Shown here in pieces: positions 25,660 through 35,374 of a stretch of 64,000 bases of DNA. Every line of letters starts with the position of its first letter. Position 1 is the stretch's first letter. Under the pieces are notes generated by a model. That model did not search any database. It had not been told where the DNA came from and saw nothing but the letters and a program-made list of their open reading frames with translations. Origin of the DNA: Bacillota bacterium (GTDB lineage Bacteria; Bacillota; Clostridia; DSM-8532). The position numbers were made by a program, and so were the translations under genes. The stretch is from NCBI GenBank assembly GCA_023440865.1, contig JAEXRM010000117.1, positions 1 through 64,000 on the forward strand, in the 5' to 3' direction.

Positions 25660-26751
25660 ATGATCAAGAGCGAGGAAGTGGCCCGTCTGGCAGGCGTTTC
25701 GCGCGCCACTGTATCCCGGGTCATCAACAACTACAGCAATGTGCCCGAGGAGACTCGCGAGCGTGTGCTGAAGGTCATTCGCGAGCACAACTATGTGCCC
25801 AACACGTCCGCGCGCGTTCTGGCAGGCAAGGGGACCGACACCATCGGCCTGTACATCTACAACGTGCATGACGAGACGCGGCCCGGCCGAATTTACAACA
25901 ACAGCTACTTCGGTCCCTTTGTCAGCGCCGTCGTCGACCGTTGCAACCAGCAGGGGTATTCCGTCCTCATCCACACCATCTACCGGTCCGAGGAGTGCCA
26001 CCGCATCCCGCAGGCCTGGAGGCAGAAGCGCATCGACGGTGCGATTGTCATCGGCACCGAGCTCAACGAGGACATCGACCGGCTTGTCGGCGAGACGCAT
26101 TGCCCGCTGGCTGTCGTGGACTGGGATCCGGTCGCCGCAGAACGACTCGCCTCGCAGGAGGCGCGGATGCTGACGGTCAACTGCGACGATGCCGCCGGTC
26201 TTTCAACCTGTGTGGATTACCTTGCCGGTCTGGGCCATCGCGATATCGGCCTGATCGTCGGACGGCAGAATACCTGGTCCGCCATCTGCCGTCTGCGCGG
26301 CTTCGAGCGCCGCATGACCGAGCTGGGCCTGACGTTGCGCGCCGAATGGATGCCGGCCGGCGAGTTTTCCCGAAGCCGCACAAAACGGGCCGTTGAGGCG
26401 CTCATCGCCGCCGGAGACCTGCCCACGGCGTTCATCGCCTCCAACGACGACATGGCGCTGGCCGCCATCGAGGCGTTGCGGGCCGGCGGATACCGGGTGC
26501 CGGAGGACATTTCGGTCATCGGGTACGACGATGGCCTGGCCGCCCCCTGGGCACATCCCGCGCTCACCACAGTGCGCACGCCGTTCTTCGAGATGGCTGG
26601 GGCGGCCGTCGAGGGACTCGTCGCCTGCCTCGACGCCAAGCGCCGGTGCGTCCGGAATGTCACGCTGCCGGCCGAGCTCATTCTTCGCGACTCCTGCGCC
26701 ATGCCCCGGCGCACGCTGGCACTTGCGGAAGCGGAAGAGGCCACGTCCTGA
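25660..26751 (+). CDS. LacI/GalR-family regulator of cellobiose phosphorylase
   Basis: 363-residue repressor. The N-terminal HTH (VARLAGVSRATVSRVINN, residues 7-24) and hinge (NTSARVLAG) are typical, and the rest is a periplasmic-binding-protein-like effector domain with IASNDDMALAAIEALRAGGY and VIGYDDGLAAPW motifs. AAGGGGACC precedes the ATG. A 16-bp palindrome upstream and an 18-bp palindrome before the next gene share TGAACGCGCGTTCA, so it probably represses itself and the phosphorylase; the inducer is inferred to be cellobiose or a derivative. Confidence 0.9.
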   Translation: MIKSEEVARLAGVSRATVSRVINNYSNVPEETRERVLKVIREHNYVPNTSARVLAGKGTDTIGLYIYNVHDETRPGRIYNNSYFGPFVSAVVDRCNQQGYSVLIHTIYRSEECHRIPQAWRQKRIDGAIVIGTELNEDIDRLVGETHCPLAVVDWDPVAAERLASQEARMLTVNCDDAAGLSTCVDYLAGLGHRDIGLIVGRQNTWSAICRLRGFERRMTELGLTLRAEWMPAGEFSRSRTKRAVEALIAAGDLPTAFIASNDDMALAAIEALRAGGYRVPEDISVIGYDDGLAAPWAHPALTTVRTPFFEMAGAAVEGLVACLDAKRRCVRNVTLPAELILRDSCAMPRRTLALAEAEEATS

Positions 26752-26768
26752 GATCAGGTCCTACACAG

Positions 26769-26805
26769 ACCGGCATGGCTGCGAGCAAGCCGCCGGTTTG
26801 TTTTT
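26769..26805 (+). terminator. terminator after the LacI-type gene
   Basis: ACCGGC...TGGCT and AGCC.GCCGGT form an interrupted stem followed by TTTGTTTTT. The T-run runs directly into the -35 of the next promoter. Confidence 0.7.
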
Positions 26806-26830
26806 GACATCAGGTGAACGCGCGTTCACC
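26804..26830 (+). promoter_or_regulatory. operator (and -35) upstream of cellobiose phosphorylase
   Basis: TTGACA at 26804-26809 is followed by GGTGAACGCGCGTTCACC (26813-26830), a perfect 18-bp palindrome. No clear -10 hexamer is found 17 bp from the TTGACA. The palindrome fills the spacer, where a bound repressor would exclude RNA polymerase. Confidence 0.85.
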
Positions 26831-26916
26831 GAAAACCATGTCCGTGCATGCCACGGATCGCACCGGCTGACCCTGCGGGACGCCACGCCCCTGCAGGAGC
26901 CACAAGGAGGTATTCC

Positions 26917-29349
26917 ATGCAGTTCGGCCATTTTGACGATGCACGTCGCGAGTACGTCATCACCACGCCGCAGACGCCCTACCCCTGGATCAACTACCTG
27001 GGCAGCGAACAGTATTTCGGCATCATCACCAATACGGCCGGCGGATACTCCTTCTACCGCGACGCCCGGCTGCGGCGCGTGACACGGTACCGCTACAACG
27101 GCATTCCCGTGGACAACGGCGGCCGCTACTTCTACATCAATGACGGCGGCGACATCTGGTCGCCAGGCTGGAAGCCCGTCCGCAAGGAGCTTGACGCCTA
27201 TGAATGCCGTCACGGCCTGGGCTACACCACCATCACAGGCAGCCGCAACGGTGTGACGGCGAGCCTGCTGGCGACCGTGCCGCTGGGCTTCAACGGCGAG
27301 GTCTACAAGCTGACCCTGAAAAACGGCACCGCCGGTGAAAAGCGGATCAAGCTGTTCTCCTTCCTGGAATGGTGTCTCTGGGACGCGAACGATGACGCGC
27401 TGAACTTCCAGCGCAACTTCTCCACCGGCGAGGTGGAGGTCGTGGGTTCGGCGATCTACCACAAGACCGAGTACCGCGAACGCCGCAATCATTATGCCTT
27501 CTACTGGGCCAACCAGCCGGTCGACGGCTTTGACACCGACCGCGAGAGCTTCATCGGCCTGTACGAGGGCTTTGAGGCGCCGAAGGCCGTCGTGGCCGGC
27601 AAACCGGGCAACTCCGTCGCACATGGCTGGCAGCCGGTCGCCTCCCACTACTTCGACCTGACGATGGCCGCCGGCGAGGAAAAGACGTTCGTCTTCGTGC
27701 TTGGCTATGTCGAGAATCCGAAGAGCGAAAAGTGGGAAAGCAAGGGCGTCATCAACAAGACCCGCGCCCTGGAAATGCAGGAACGGTTCAGCACGCCCGC
27801 GAAGGTGGATGCCGCGCTGGCCGACCTGGCCGCCCACTGGGACAACCTGCTCTCGATCTATGCCGTGCGTTCCTCCGAGGACAAGCTCGACCGCATGGTG
27901 AACATCTGGAACCCCTACCAGTGCATGGTCACGTTCAACATGTCGCGCTCGGCCTCCCTGTTCGAATCCGGCATCGGCCGTGGCATGGGCTTCCGCGACT
28001 CGAACCAGGACCTGCTGGGCTTCGTGCACCAGATCCCCGAGCGCGCCCGCGAACGCATCCTTGACATCGCCTCCACCCAGTTCCCCGACGGCGGCTGCTA
28101 CCACCAGTACCAGCCGCTCACCAAGAAGGGCAACAACGACATCGGCGGCGGCTTCAACGACGATCCGCTGTGGCTGGTGCTCGGCACGGCCGCCTACATC
28201 AAGGAGACGGGCGACCTTGCGATCCTCGACGAGCAGTGCGCGTACGATTGCGATCCGAACAACACCGGTACGCTCCTCGAACACATCACCAACTCCTTCT
28301 ATCACGTGGTCAACAACCTCGGGCCGCACGGTCTGCCGCTGATCGGCCGCGCCGACTGGAACGACTGCCTCAACCTCAACTGCCATTCCACCGAGCCCGG
28401 CGAGTCCTTCCAGACCTTCGGCACAGCGGATGGCCGCGTGGCCGAGTCGGTCTTCATCGCCGGCCTGTTCACCTACGTCGCGCCCGACTACGCCGCGATG
28501 CTGCGAAAGAAAGGGCTCGAGAAGGAAGCCGCCGAGGCCGAGCGCCTCAGCGCCGACATGAAGAAGACCGTCATGGCCCACGGCTACGACGGCGACTGGT
28601 TCCTGCGCGCCTATGACGCATTCGGCGGCAAGATCGGCAGCCGGGAGAACCAGGAAGGCCAGATCTTCATCGAACCCCAGGGCATGTGCATCATGGGCGG
28701 CATCGGCCTCGAGGACGACAGCGCCCTCAAGGCGCTCAAGGCGGTCGAGGAACGGCTCGAGACGCCATACGGCATCGTGCTGAACAACCCCGCCTACACC
28801 GAATACGATCCCAAGCTCGGCGAGATCTCCTCCTACCCGCCCGGATACAAGGAAAACGCCGGCATCTTCTGCCACAACAATCCCTGGATCATCATGGCCG
28901 AAACGGTCGTCGGTCACGGGAACCGGGCGATGGACCTCTACCGCAAGATCGCGCCTGCCTACGTCGAGGCGATCAGCGAGATCCACCGAACCGAGCCGTA
29001 TGTCTTCTCCCAGATGGTCTCGGGCAAGGACGCGCCGGTGCAGGGCGAGGCGAAGAACGCCTTCCTGACGGGCACCGCCGCCTGGACCTACTATTGCGTG
29101 GCCAACGCCATCCTCGGCATCCAGCCCGACTTCGACGGGTTGCGCGTCAACCCGTGCATTCCGGGGGACTGGAAGTCGTTCCATGTCACGCGGAAGTTCC
29201 GAGGCGCGACCTATGAGATCGAGGTGTCGAACCCGTCCGGCGTGCAAAAGGGCGTGAAGTCGATCACCGTCGACGGATCGGTCATCTCGGGCAATCTCGT
29301 GCCCGTGCTGCCCGCGGGCACCCACCAGGTGCAGGTCGTGATGGGCTGA
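26917..29349 (+). CDS. cellobiose phosphorylase (GH94)
   Basis: 810 residues, the normal length for cytosolic GH94 cellobiose phosphorylases, which convert cellobiose and phosphate to glucose-1-phosphate and glucose. The sequence follows the clostridial enzymes nearly end to end: an N-terminal beta-sandwich beginning FGHFDDARREYVITTP, then the (alpha/alpha)6 barrel with GIGRGMGFRDSNQDLLGF, LIGRADWNDCLNLN (the family's general-acid Asp region) and SSYPPGYKENAGIFCHNNPW. AAGGAGG lies 6 nt before the ATG at 26917. No sugar transporter is next to it, so uptake must be encoded elsewhere. Confidence 0.95.
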   Translation: MQFGHFDDARREYVITTPQTPYPWINYLGSEQYFGIITNTAGGYSFYRDARLRRVTRYRYNGIPVDNGGRYFYINDGGDIWSPGWKPVRKELDAYECRHGLGYTTITGSRNGVTASLLATVPLGFNGEVYKLTLKNGTAGEKRIKLFSFLEWCLWDANDDALNFQRNFSTGEVEVVGSAIYHKTEYRERRNHYAFYWANQPVDGFDTDRESFIGLYEGFEAPKAVVAGKPGNSVAHGWQPVASHYFDLTMAAGEEKTFVFVLGYVENPKSEKWESKGVINKTRALEMQERFSTPAKVDAALADLAAHWDNLLSIYAVRSSEDKLDRMVNIWNPYQCMVTFNMSRSASLFESGIGRGMGFRDSNQDLLGFVHQIPERARERILDIASTQFPDGGCYHQYQPLTKKGNNDIGGGFNDDPLWLVLGTAAYIKETGDLAILDEQCAYDCDPNNTGTLLEHITNSFYHVVNNLGPHGLPLIGRADWNDCLNLNCHSTEPGESFQTFGTADGRVAESVFIAGLFTYVAPDYAAMLRKKGLEKEAAEAERLSADMKKTVMAHGYDGDWFLRAYDAFGGKIGSRENQEGQIFIEPQGMCIMGGIGLEDDSALKALKAVEERLETPYGIVLNNPAYTEYDPKLGEISSYPPGYKENAGIFCHNNPWIIMAETVVGHGNRAMDLYRKIAPAYVEAISEIHRTEPYVFSQMVSGKDAPVQGEAKNAFLTGTAAWTYYCVANAILGIQPDFDGLRVNPCIPGDWKSFHVTRKFRGATYEIEVSNPSGVQKGVKSITVDGSVISGNLVPVLPAGTHQVQVVMG

Positions 29350-29403
29350 GGCGTGTCGCGTGAGTCGGCCGCATTCGAAACGGCAGATGCTTTTCAACCG
29401 TAT

Positions 29404-29438
29404 ACGGCGCCTCCCCGCAGGGGGGGCGCCGTTGTTCG
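29404..29438 (+). terminator. terminator of the phosphorylase gene
   Basis: ACGGCGCCTCCCC pairs with GGGGGGCGCCGT around GCA, followed by TTGTT. The T-tract is weak. Confidence 0.7.
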
Positions 29439-29544
29439 TCCGTTCTGAACGTGCTATGCTGTTCTCGGCGCCGGATGGAACGGGTCGGACCATGCAGCCG
29501 CCCGTCGGGCGCCGGCGTGGAAAAATGGAAACGATGGGGGACAC

Positions 29545-30546
29545 ATGTCGGACCAGATGGAACCAACACTGCCCTGTGCGGGCGGTATGCCGGGCGAAGG
29601 GGGCGATGGCCCCGCGCTTTTTCCCATGCCCTTCGGATGGGAGCCGCTCGGCGTGACGGCCGGATTCACAGGGCGGCGCGGCGGTGTCAGCCCGGCTCCC
29701 TGGGATTCGCTCAACTTGAGCTTTTCACGGCCTGATTCACCGGATCATGTGATGGAGAACCATCGACGGCTGTCCCAGGCCATCGGGCATCCGCTGTCGC
29801 GGTGCGTCCGGGCAAGGCAGGTCCATGGTGCCCGCGTGGTGCGGGTCTCGGGGTGTGACGCGGGCATTGGGCCACAGGTGCCGCCGCTGCTTGATGGGGC
29901 GGACGCCCTGATCACGAACGAGCCGGGTCTTGTGCTCATGACCTCTCACGCGGACTGCGTGCCGGTATACTTTTTCGACGCGGCGCATCGGGCCATCGGG
30001 CTTGCCCATGCAGGCTGGGCGGGTGTCCTGGCTGGCGTGGTCGAAGCGACGCTGGCCGCCATGGCCGATGCGTTCGGAACCCGGCCTGAGACGGTGCGGA
30101 TCGGTGTCGGGCCGCATATCCGCGGCTGCTGCTTCGAGGTGGGCGGGGAGGTGCTCGCCCGCTTCCGGGGCATGCCGTGGTGGTGTGACCGGTTCGCCGC
30201 CCACGCGGACGGGCGGCATCACATCGAACTTATCCAATGCATTGGCGGCATCCTGTCGGCCGCAGGCGTCCCGCCGGAGCATGTGGCCGCGGATGCGCGC
30301 TGCACGCGGTGCGCATGCGACCTCTTCTTCTCACACCGCGGCGGCGGCGGCCAGTCCGGGACCAATGCGGCATGGCTCGCACTTGCTGCGGAAGAGAGGG
30401 TTGGTCCCGCCGGATTGTCTCATGCGGGGTGTGACCGCACGGAACCCCGCGAGGAATCATCCCGAACCGAAGGCGTCACGACATCGCGCCTCGCGAAAGA
30501 TGACACGGAGCCGTGCAGTGCCGGATGTGCTCCTGCGGTGTGTCGG
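29545..30546 (+). CDS. pgeF: PgeF/YfiH laccase-domain protein, frame continuous with next gene
   Basis: About 285 residues form a full Cu-oxidase_4 (YfiH/YlmD/PgeF) domain: RQVHGARVV, a SHADCVPV zinc/active-site Cys-His motif, GLAHAGWAG and GPHIRGCCFEVG, ending CDLFFSHRGGGGQSG. Members deaminate or phosphorolyse adenosine and have been called polyphenol oxidases or peptidoglycan-editing factors; they are cytoplasmic. No stop codon occurs before the following lipoprotein: the frame from 29545 runs 881 codons to 32190. Residues about 290-334 are a linker without family resemblance. Coordinates end at the first plausible internal start. Confidence 0.8.
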
Positions 30547-32190
30547 ATGCGGCCAATCGGGCGCATGCGCCGTGCCGGCCGGCTGTTGGAAACCCTGCTG
30601 CCGGTGGTGCTGCTCCTCGTCCTGCTCACCGGCTGCACCGCGGGGAGCCAATCGGCTGCGGGGGCGTCTCCCGGCTCCACGGCGGCTTCCACTTCGACGG
30701 CCGGAGACAACGGGCTGTCCGCGGTGGTCGGCGGCTCCGGGGAAACCGCAGCCAGTCCGGCGGCAGCCGAAGGCACACCGATCGCGGGCCTGGGTGAGGT
30801 GCTGCTCGAGGATGCGGGCCCGGCGCCGGGTGGAACCCTGCGGTTGTTCATGATGCCCGCCGATGTGCTGGACCCTTTTGTCGCAACGGATCCGGAGATA
30901 GCCGACCTGGGCTGGTTTCTGGCTGATCCGCTGGTGAGCGTGGGGGAGAATGGCAGTGTGCGCCCCTGCCTGGCGACAGGCATCCGCTCCTCGCAGGAGG
31001 GGAGATTGTGGGACTTTTCGCTGGTCGACGGCGTGTGGCTGCATGACGGCAGCATGTTGGAGGCCGCGGACGCGGTCGCATCCATCCGGCATGCGGGTGG
31101 GGCTTCCGGCGGGCCCCATGCGTCCGGGCTCGCCAACATCGAAAAGGTTGAGGCTGTCGGCCGACTGCGGGTTCGCGTCATCCTCAAGGCACCGGATCCG
31201 GCATTCACCCGGAATCTGGCGCTGCCTGTTTTTTCCCGGAACGCATGGACGAGCGTATCCGGCGTTGAAACCTTCACCCCGGTCGGAACCGGGGCCTACC
31301 GTTTCGTGATCCGCGATGCGGCGGGCATCACCCTTGAACGCGCCACGTCCTGGTGGCGAGCGCAGGGAGACGGTGGGATCGGCCATGCGGTCTGGCCGGA
31401 CCACGTCCGGTTCGTGTTCGGCACCTCGCCCGCCGACCGGCTCACCCTCTTCCAGCAGCGCCGCATCGACGCCACCTGGTCGCAGGGGACTGACATGAGC
31501 CGTTTTCTCAACCGCACCGATATCGAAGTACGGACGTTCGCGGGCAACCGGGCGGAGTATCTGGCGGTCGGATCGAAAAGCGTCGTGCTGCAGCGTCCTG
31601 AAATCCGGGCCATCGTGCTCCGCTACCTTGCAGGCTGCCTAGCGGGGGACGAGCTCAAGGGAGATCGCGTGACGGAGGGTCTGCCCGACCCGTTGGACGC
31701 GCAATCGGCGCTGACGATGCTCGCTGGCGCGGGATGCCGTGTGCAGCGAAAGGGTGACGATCCACCCGTGCTGCTGGTGCCGGCCACCCAGGGCATGCGG
31801 CAGGCGGCGCTGACGATCCGGTACAATGCCTTGAACCTCGACCGGCTTGGCACAGCCGAATGGCTTACCACACAGCTTTCCGAAATCGGCATCTCCGTGT
31901 TCCGGCAGGAGGCGGCCCCCGAGGAAGCCAGGAAGATGACCGCAAATGGTCAGTTCGATCTGCTGCTGCTTGGCTGCGAGGTGCCGGTTGGAACGCCCGA
32001 CGGGGATCTTGCCGCAGCCCTGCGCACCGCGCTTGGCACCCGGGCGGCTGTGGCGGAGCTGCTGCCCCTGTACCGGGAACGGCTCGCCATGCTGTACAGC
32101 ACACGCATCCGTGGCGAGAAGCAGCCGACATCCGCCTACCTGTATGGCGGATGGCCGGATTGGTATCTGCTCGGCGTCGATTCGCCCTGA
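30547..32190 (+). CDS. family 5 extracellular solute-binding lipoprotein
   Basis: 547 residues from an internal ATG at 30547 (or 541 from 30565). A basic n-region MRRAGR, a long hydrophobic core and the lipobox LLTGC give a lipoprotein signal (Cys about 30). After a Ser/Ala/Thr-rich linker, residues from about 100 match the SBP_bac_5 (oligopeptide/nickel-binding) fold: GGTLRLFMMP, then LWDFSLVDGVWLHDGS. No strong ribosome site precedes either ATG, and the frame is open from the PgeF-like domain. A lipoprotein signal after a cytoplasmic enzyme domain would be topologically odd, so separate or coupled initiation is more likely. No matching permease genes are adjacent. Confidence 0.7.
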   Translation: MRPIGRMRRAGRLLETLLPVVLLLVLLTGCTAGSQSAAGASPGSTAASTSTAGDNGLSAVVGGSGETAASPAAAEGTPIAGLGEVLLEDAGPAPGGTLRLFMMPADVLDPFVATDPEIADLGWFLADPLVSVGENGSVRPCLATGIRSSQEGRLWDFSLVDGVWLHDGSMLEAADAVASIRHAGGASGGPHASGLANIEKVEAVGRLRVRVILKAPDPAFTRNLALPVFSRNAWTSVSGVETFTPVGTGAYRFVIRDAAGITLERATSWWRAQGDGGIGHAVWPDHVRFVFGTSPADRLTLFQQRRIDATWSQGTDMSRFLNRTDIEVRTFAGNRAEYLAVGSKSVVLQRPEIRAIVLRYLAGCLAGDELKGDRVTEGLPDPLDAQSALTMLAGAGCRVQRKGDDPPVLLVPATQGMRQAALTIRYNALNLDRLGTAEWLTTQLSEIGISVFRQEAAPEEARKMTANGQFDLLLLGCEVPVGTPDGDLAAALRTALGTRAAVAELLPLYRERLAMLYSTRIRGEKQPTSAYLYGGWPDWYLLGVDSP

Positions 32191-32214
32191 CAGGGGTGTG
32201 GAAGGAGGCCGGCG

Positions 32215-32706
32215 ATGAACCTGCCGGGTCTTGCGTTGCGTCCCTGGCGGACCGGCGACATGTCCATCCTAACCGGTTGGTATGGACAGGCGGACAGCCA
32301 CCGGCACGCCCTGGGCGGCCAAAGCCTGGCGCAGGCGCTGCCGACCTTGCGCAGCGGCATCCCGGGCCTGAGGATGCTTGTCGAGGGAGACGGGCGCCCG
32401 GTGGGTGTTCTTTCCGCGGAGGAACGAGCCGTTCCCGGCGGACAAATCCTGTGGATCCGCCTGTTGCTGGTCGATCCCCGCGAACGGGGCAAGGGATATG
32501 GCCGGTGCGCCGTCGCCCGCCTTTTTGGTTTGTGCGGCGTGGGAACCCGCATCGGCCGCGTGCTTGTCGCCGTGGACGAGCGGAACGAGGGCGGACTGCG
32601 CTTCTGGACGGGTCTGGGTTTCCACCCGGTCAGGCGGCTTGATCGCGGTGACCGGTATGATGGATGTCCGGTGCGGATTCTCGCGTGGGAGGGGCGGCTG
32701 GCATGA
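32215..32706 (+). CDS. GNAT acetyltransferase
   Basis: 163 residues. The acetyl-CoA-binding loop appears as RERGKGYGR (about 89-97), preceded by the IRLLLVDP strand and followed by RFWTGLGFHPV. Substrate unknown. GGAAGGAGG precedes the ATG 24 bp after the lipoprotein stop. Its TGA overlaps the ATG of comEC (ATGA), so the two are translationally coupled. Confidence 0.85.
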   Translation: MNLPGLALRPWRTGDMSILTGWYGQADSHRHALGGQSLAQALPTLRSGIPGLRMLVEGDGRPVGVLSAEERAVPGGQILWIRLLLVDPRERGKGYGRCAVARLFGLCGVGTRIGRVLVAVDERNEGGLRFWTGLGFHPVRRLDRGDRYDGCPVRILAWEGRLA

Positions 32707-35177
32707 AACGGCCTATGCTCGCCTGTGCCGGCGCGGTCATGGCGGGCATCCTGCTGGCCGGCCGGCCCTGGCCGGTCGTGCTGGCCGGCTTGCTTCTCCT
32801 CTGCCTTGCCATGGTGCTGCCGGATCGATTTTTTCCCTCGTGGCGCCCCCTGCGCCGGTGGTGGCCGCTTGTCGCCTTGATGGGCGTCCTTGGCTTTCTG
32901 CGTCATGAATGGCTGCTGGCCGACTTGTCGGGACGATTCCTTCCCTGGGACGGCCGGGTGGTCACCGTGAGCGGCTGTCTGGCGGACGAGCCGCAACGCC
33001 GGCCCGACGGCATGGTGTGTACGATCCGCGTGGAACGGCTCGTCAACGGTGATGGCGATCCGGAAGACGCTTCCGGATGCCGGCCGGGTGGACGCATCCG
33101 CATCGTCTGGTACGGTGCGGCGCCCCCTTCGGAGGCCGATCCGTTGCGGTACGGCGATCGCGTCGCCGTCGCAGGCACGCTCCGGTTGCCTGAAGGAGAG
33201 CGGAATCCGGGCGGATTCGACATGGCGATGTACCTTGCGGCACGCGGCACGACAGGGCAGATGACCGCGAAGGGGCCGCCCGTGCGGCTGGCGGGCAACG
33301 ACGGCCTGCTGCCCGTGGCCATCGGACTGCGCTGGAAGGCTGCGGCCGTGTCTGTCCTGAACCGGTACCTGTCTGCGGAAACCGCCCCGGTCATGGCCGG
33401 CATGCTCCTGGGAGAGACCGCGGCACTCGATCCGCAACTGGAGGCGGATTTCCGTACGGCCGGACTGTCCCATATCATGGCGGTGTCCGGCGCCAATGTC
33501 GCTTTCCTGCTGATGCCGGCGATGTGGGTGCTCCGCAGGCTGGGCGTGAACCGGCGACGGTCGTCCGTCCTGTCGATGCCCGTACTGCTGGTCTATGTCC
33601 TCATGACGGGCTTTGATGCATCCATCGTGCGGGCGGCCCTGATGGCATCCCTGATGCTGGCCGGCGGCATGCTGTGGCGCCGTGCGGACATGGCGGCCTC
33701 GCTGTCGGCGGCCTGCGTGCTGATGCTGCTGGCGGACAGCGCCTGGCTGTTTGACGCGGGGTTCCGCCTTTCCTTCCTTGCGACAGGCGCGATCGGCCTG
33801 TTCTGCGGGCCGTTGTCACGTCGGCTTCCGAAGCCGATGCCGGCCGGCTTGCGCGAGACGCTGGCGGCGACTCTTTCCGCACAGGCGGGCGTGCTCCCCG
33901 TGCTGGTTGACGCCTTCCACTGCCTGTCGGTTGTCTCGGTTCCGGTCAATCTTCTTGTCGTGCCGCTGACCGGTCTGCTGACGTTGGTTGGGGCTTTGCT
34001 GGTGTTGACGGGGCTTGTGGTTCCCGCTGCCGGCGCCGTCATCGGGGGCATTCTTGGCTGGATGGTCGATGTCATGATCCGTGTCGTGCAATGTGCGGCC
34101 GGACTGCCGTATGCCGCGGTGCCGGTGCCTTCCCCGCCGGCGGCCGTGCTGCTCCTCTACGTCCTGTGGCTGATCGGTTTGCGGTTCGGAAGGGAATGGC
34201 TTGACATCGACCGTCGCAGGCGGATGCGGCCCGCGGCGCTGCTGCTGACGGTGGCATGCGTCCTGCTTGCCCTGTGGCCCGCACCGTACCTGCGGATTAC
34301 CGTGGCCGATGTCGGTCAGGGAGACGGCATGCTGATTCGGACGCCGGGTGGCGCCACGCTGCTCGTTGATGGTGGCGGCTCGCGGCTCGACACGACAGGC
34401 GCCCGGACCGGCGAACGCGTGATGCTGCCGCTCCTGTATGAAGCAGGCGTCCTCGCGCCCGATCTCGTCATATCGACTCATGCCCATGCCGACCATGTGC
34501 AGGGGCTCGCCACGGTCGTACGTCGGGCAGGAGCGGGTGAGGCCGTCCTGCCTGCTGGCATGCCCGGATACGGTGAAACGGAGGGCCTCGTATCGGCCTG
34601 CCGTGAACGGGGGGTTCCGATCCGCGAGGCGAAGGCGGGAGATGTGCTCTGGCAGGAACCGGGCATGGAGCTCGGGGTGCTGTCCCCGCCGGGCGACGGC
34701 GCACTTGCCGCAAACGGGTCGGACGCACCCGCCGTTGATCCGGAGAGCGTCGGCCTCAACGAGTCTTCCCTCGTGCTGCGGCTGACATACCGCGACTTCT
34801 CGATGCTGCTGATGGCGGACGCGGGCGCCGTGGTGGAGGAACGGCTTCTGGCCCAGGGAGGACTGCGGCATGCCGATGTGCTGAAGATCGGACATCATGG
34901 CTCGGACAGCGCGACGACCATCCGGTTCCTCGAGGTGGTCGATCCGGCATCGGCGGTCGTCAGCGTGGGAAGAAACAAGTACGGGCATCCCTCACCCGCA
35001 GTGCTCGGGCGGCTCAGGGCACGGAACATACCGGCGCATGCGACGGTGGATGGCGGCGCATGGCTGCTCGAGACAGATGGAAGGACATATTCCGCGCGGG
35101 CGCACCTGCGTCCGGTGCGCAGTCTCTTCGCCGGCGTGTATGCAGGAAGCGGGTCGAACGGGATGCGGATGCCATGA
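32703..35177 (+). CDS. comEC: ComEC/Rec2 DNA-uptake channel protein
   Basis: 824-residue membrane protein that moves single-stranded DNA across the membrane in natural transformation. N-terminal membrane segments (about 6-75), a soluble OB-like DUF4131 domain (about 75-210), the competence membrane core with AVSGANVAFLL (about 270), several more transmembrane spans to about 530, and a C-terminal metallo-beta-lactamase-like domain with STHAHADHVQGL (about 595-606) and KIGHHGSDSA (about 730). All family parts are present. It ends 197 bp before holA, a widespread bacterial gene order. Confidence 0.93.
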   Translation: MKRPMLACAGAVMAGILLAGRPWPVVLAGLLLLCLAMVLPDRFFPSWRPLRRWWPLVALMGVLGFLRHEWLLADLSGRFLPWDGRVVTVSGCLADEPQRRPDGMVCTIRVERLVNGDGDPEDASGCRPGGRIRIVWYGAAPPSEADPLRYGDRVAVAGTLRLPEGERNPGGFDMAMYLAARGTTGQMTAKGPPVRLAGNDGLLPVAIGLRWKAAAVSVLNRYLSAETAPVMAGMLLGETAALDPQLEADFRTAGLSHIMAVSGANVAFLLMPAMWVLRRLGVNRRRSSVLSMPVLLVYVLMTGFDASIVRAALMASLMLAGGMLWRRADMAASLSAACVLMLLADSAWLFDAGFRLSFLATGAIGLFCGPLSRRLPKPMPAGLRETLAATLSAQAGVLPVLVDAFHCLSVVSVPVNLLVVPLTGLLTLVGALLVLTGLVVPAAGAVIGGILGWMVDVMIRVVQCAAGLPYAAVPVPSPPAAVLLLYVLWLIGLRFGREWLDIDRRRRMRPAALLLTVACVLLALWPAPYLRITVADVGQGDGMLIRTPGGATLLVDGGGSRLDTTGARTGERVMLPLLYEAGVLAPDLVISTHAHADHVQGLATVVRRAGAGEAVLPAGMPGYGETEGLVSACRERGVPIREAKAGDVLWQEPGMELGVLSPPGDGALAANGSDAPAVDPESVGLNESSLVLRLTYRDFSMLLMADAGAVVEERLLAQGGLRHADVLKIGHHGSDSATTIRFLEVVDPASAVVSVGRNKYGHPSPAVLGRLRARNIPAHATVDGGAWLLETDGRTYSARAHLRPVRSLFAGVYAGSGSNGMRMP

Positions 35178-35215
35178 ACCGGGACCGGGTCCGGTGCCGG
35201 ATTGCGCCGCCGGGC

Positions 35216-35244
35216 TTCAATCGGCCGCATGGATCCCGTATAAT
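35216..35244 (+). promoter_or_regulatory. candidate promoter of holA
   Basis: TTCAAT (35216-35221), 17-bp spacer, exact TATAAT (35239-35244). The holA start is 131 bp downstream; nothing else is seen in that gap. Confidence 0.55.
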
Positions 35245-35374
35245 GGGGACAGGTGTGCCAACTCGCGATGGAAAGCCGGTCATCATCCGATCGGCGGGGG
35301 CGGCGAAGCCGGCCGCATGGCGGACCTGCGGGTCGGGACCGCATGCCGCGGCAGGAAAGAGGGGAGCGGAACGC

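Noticed and set aside
26761..29544. Open minus-strand frame of 927 codons opposite cellobiose phosphorylase
   Set aside because: Antisense shadow; the plus strand matches GH94 end to end and carries operator and ribosome site.
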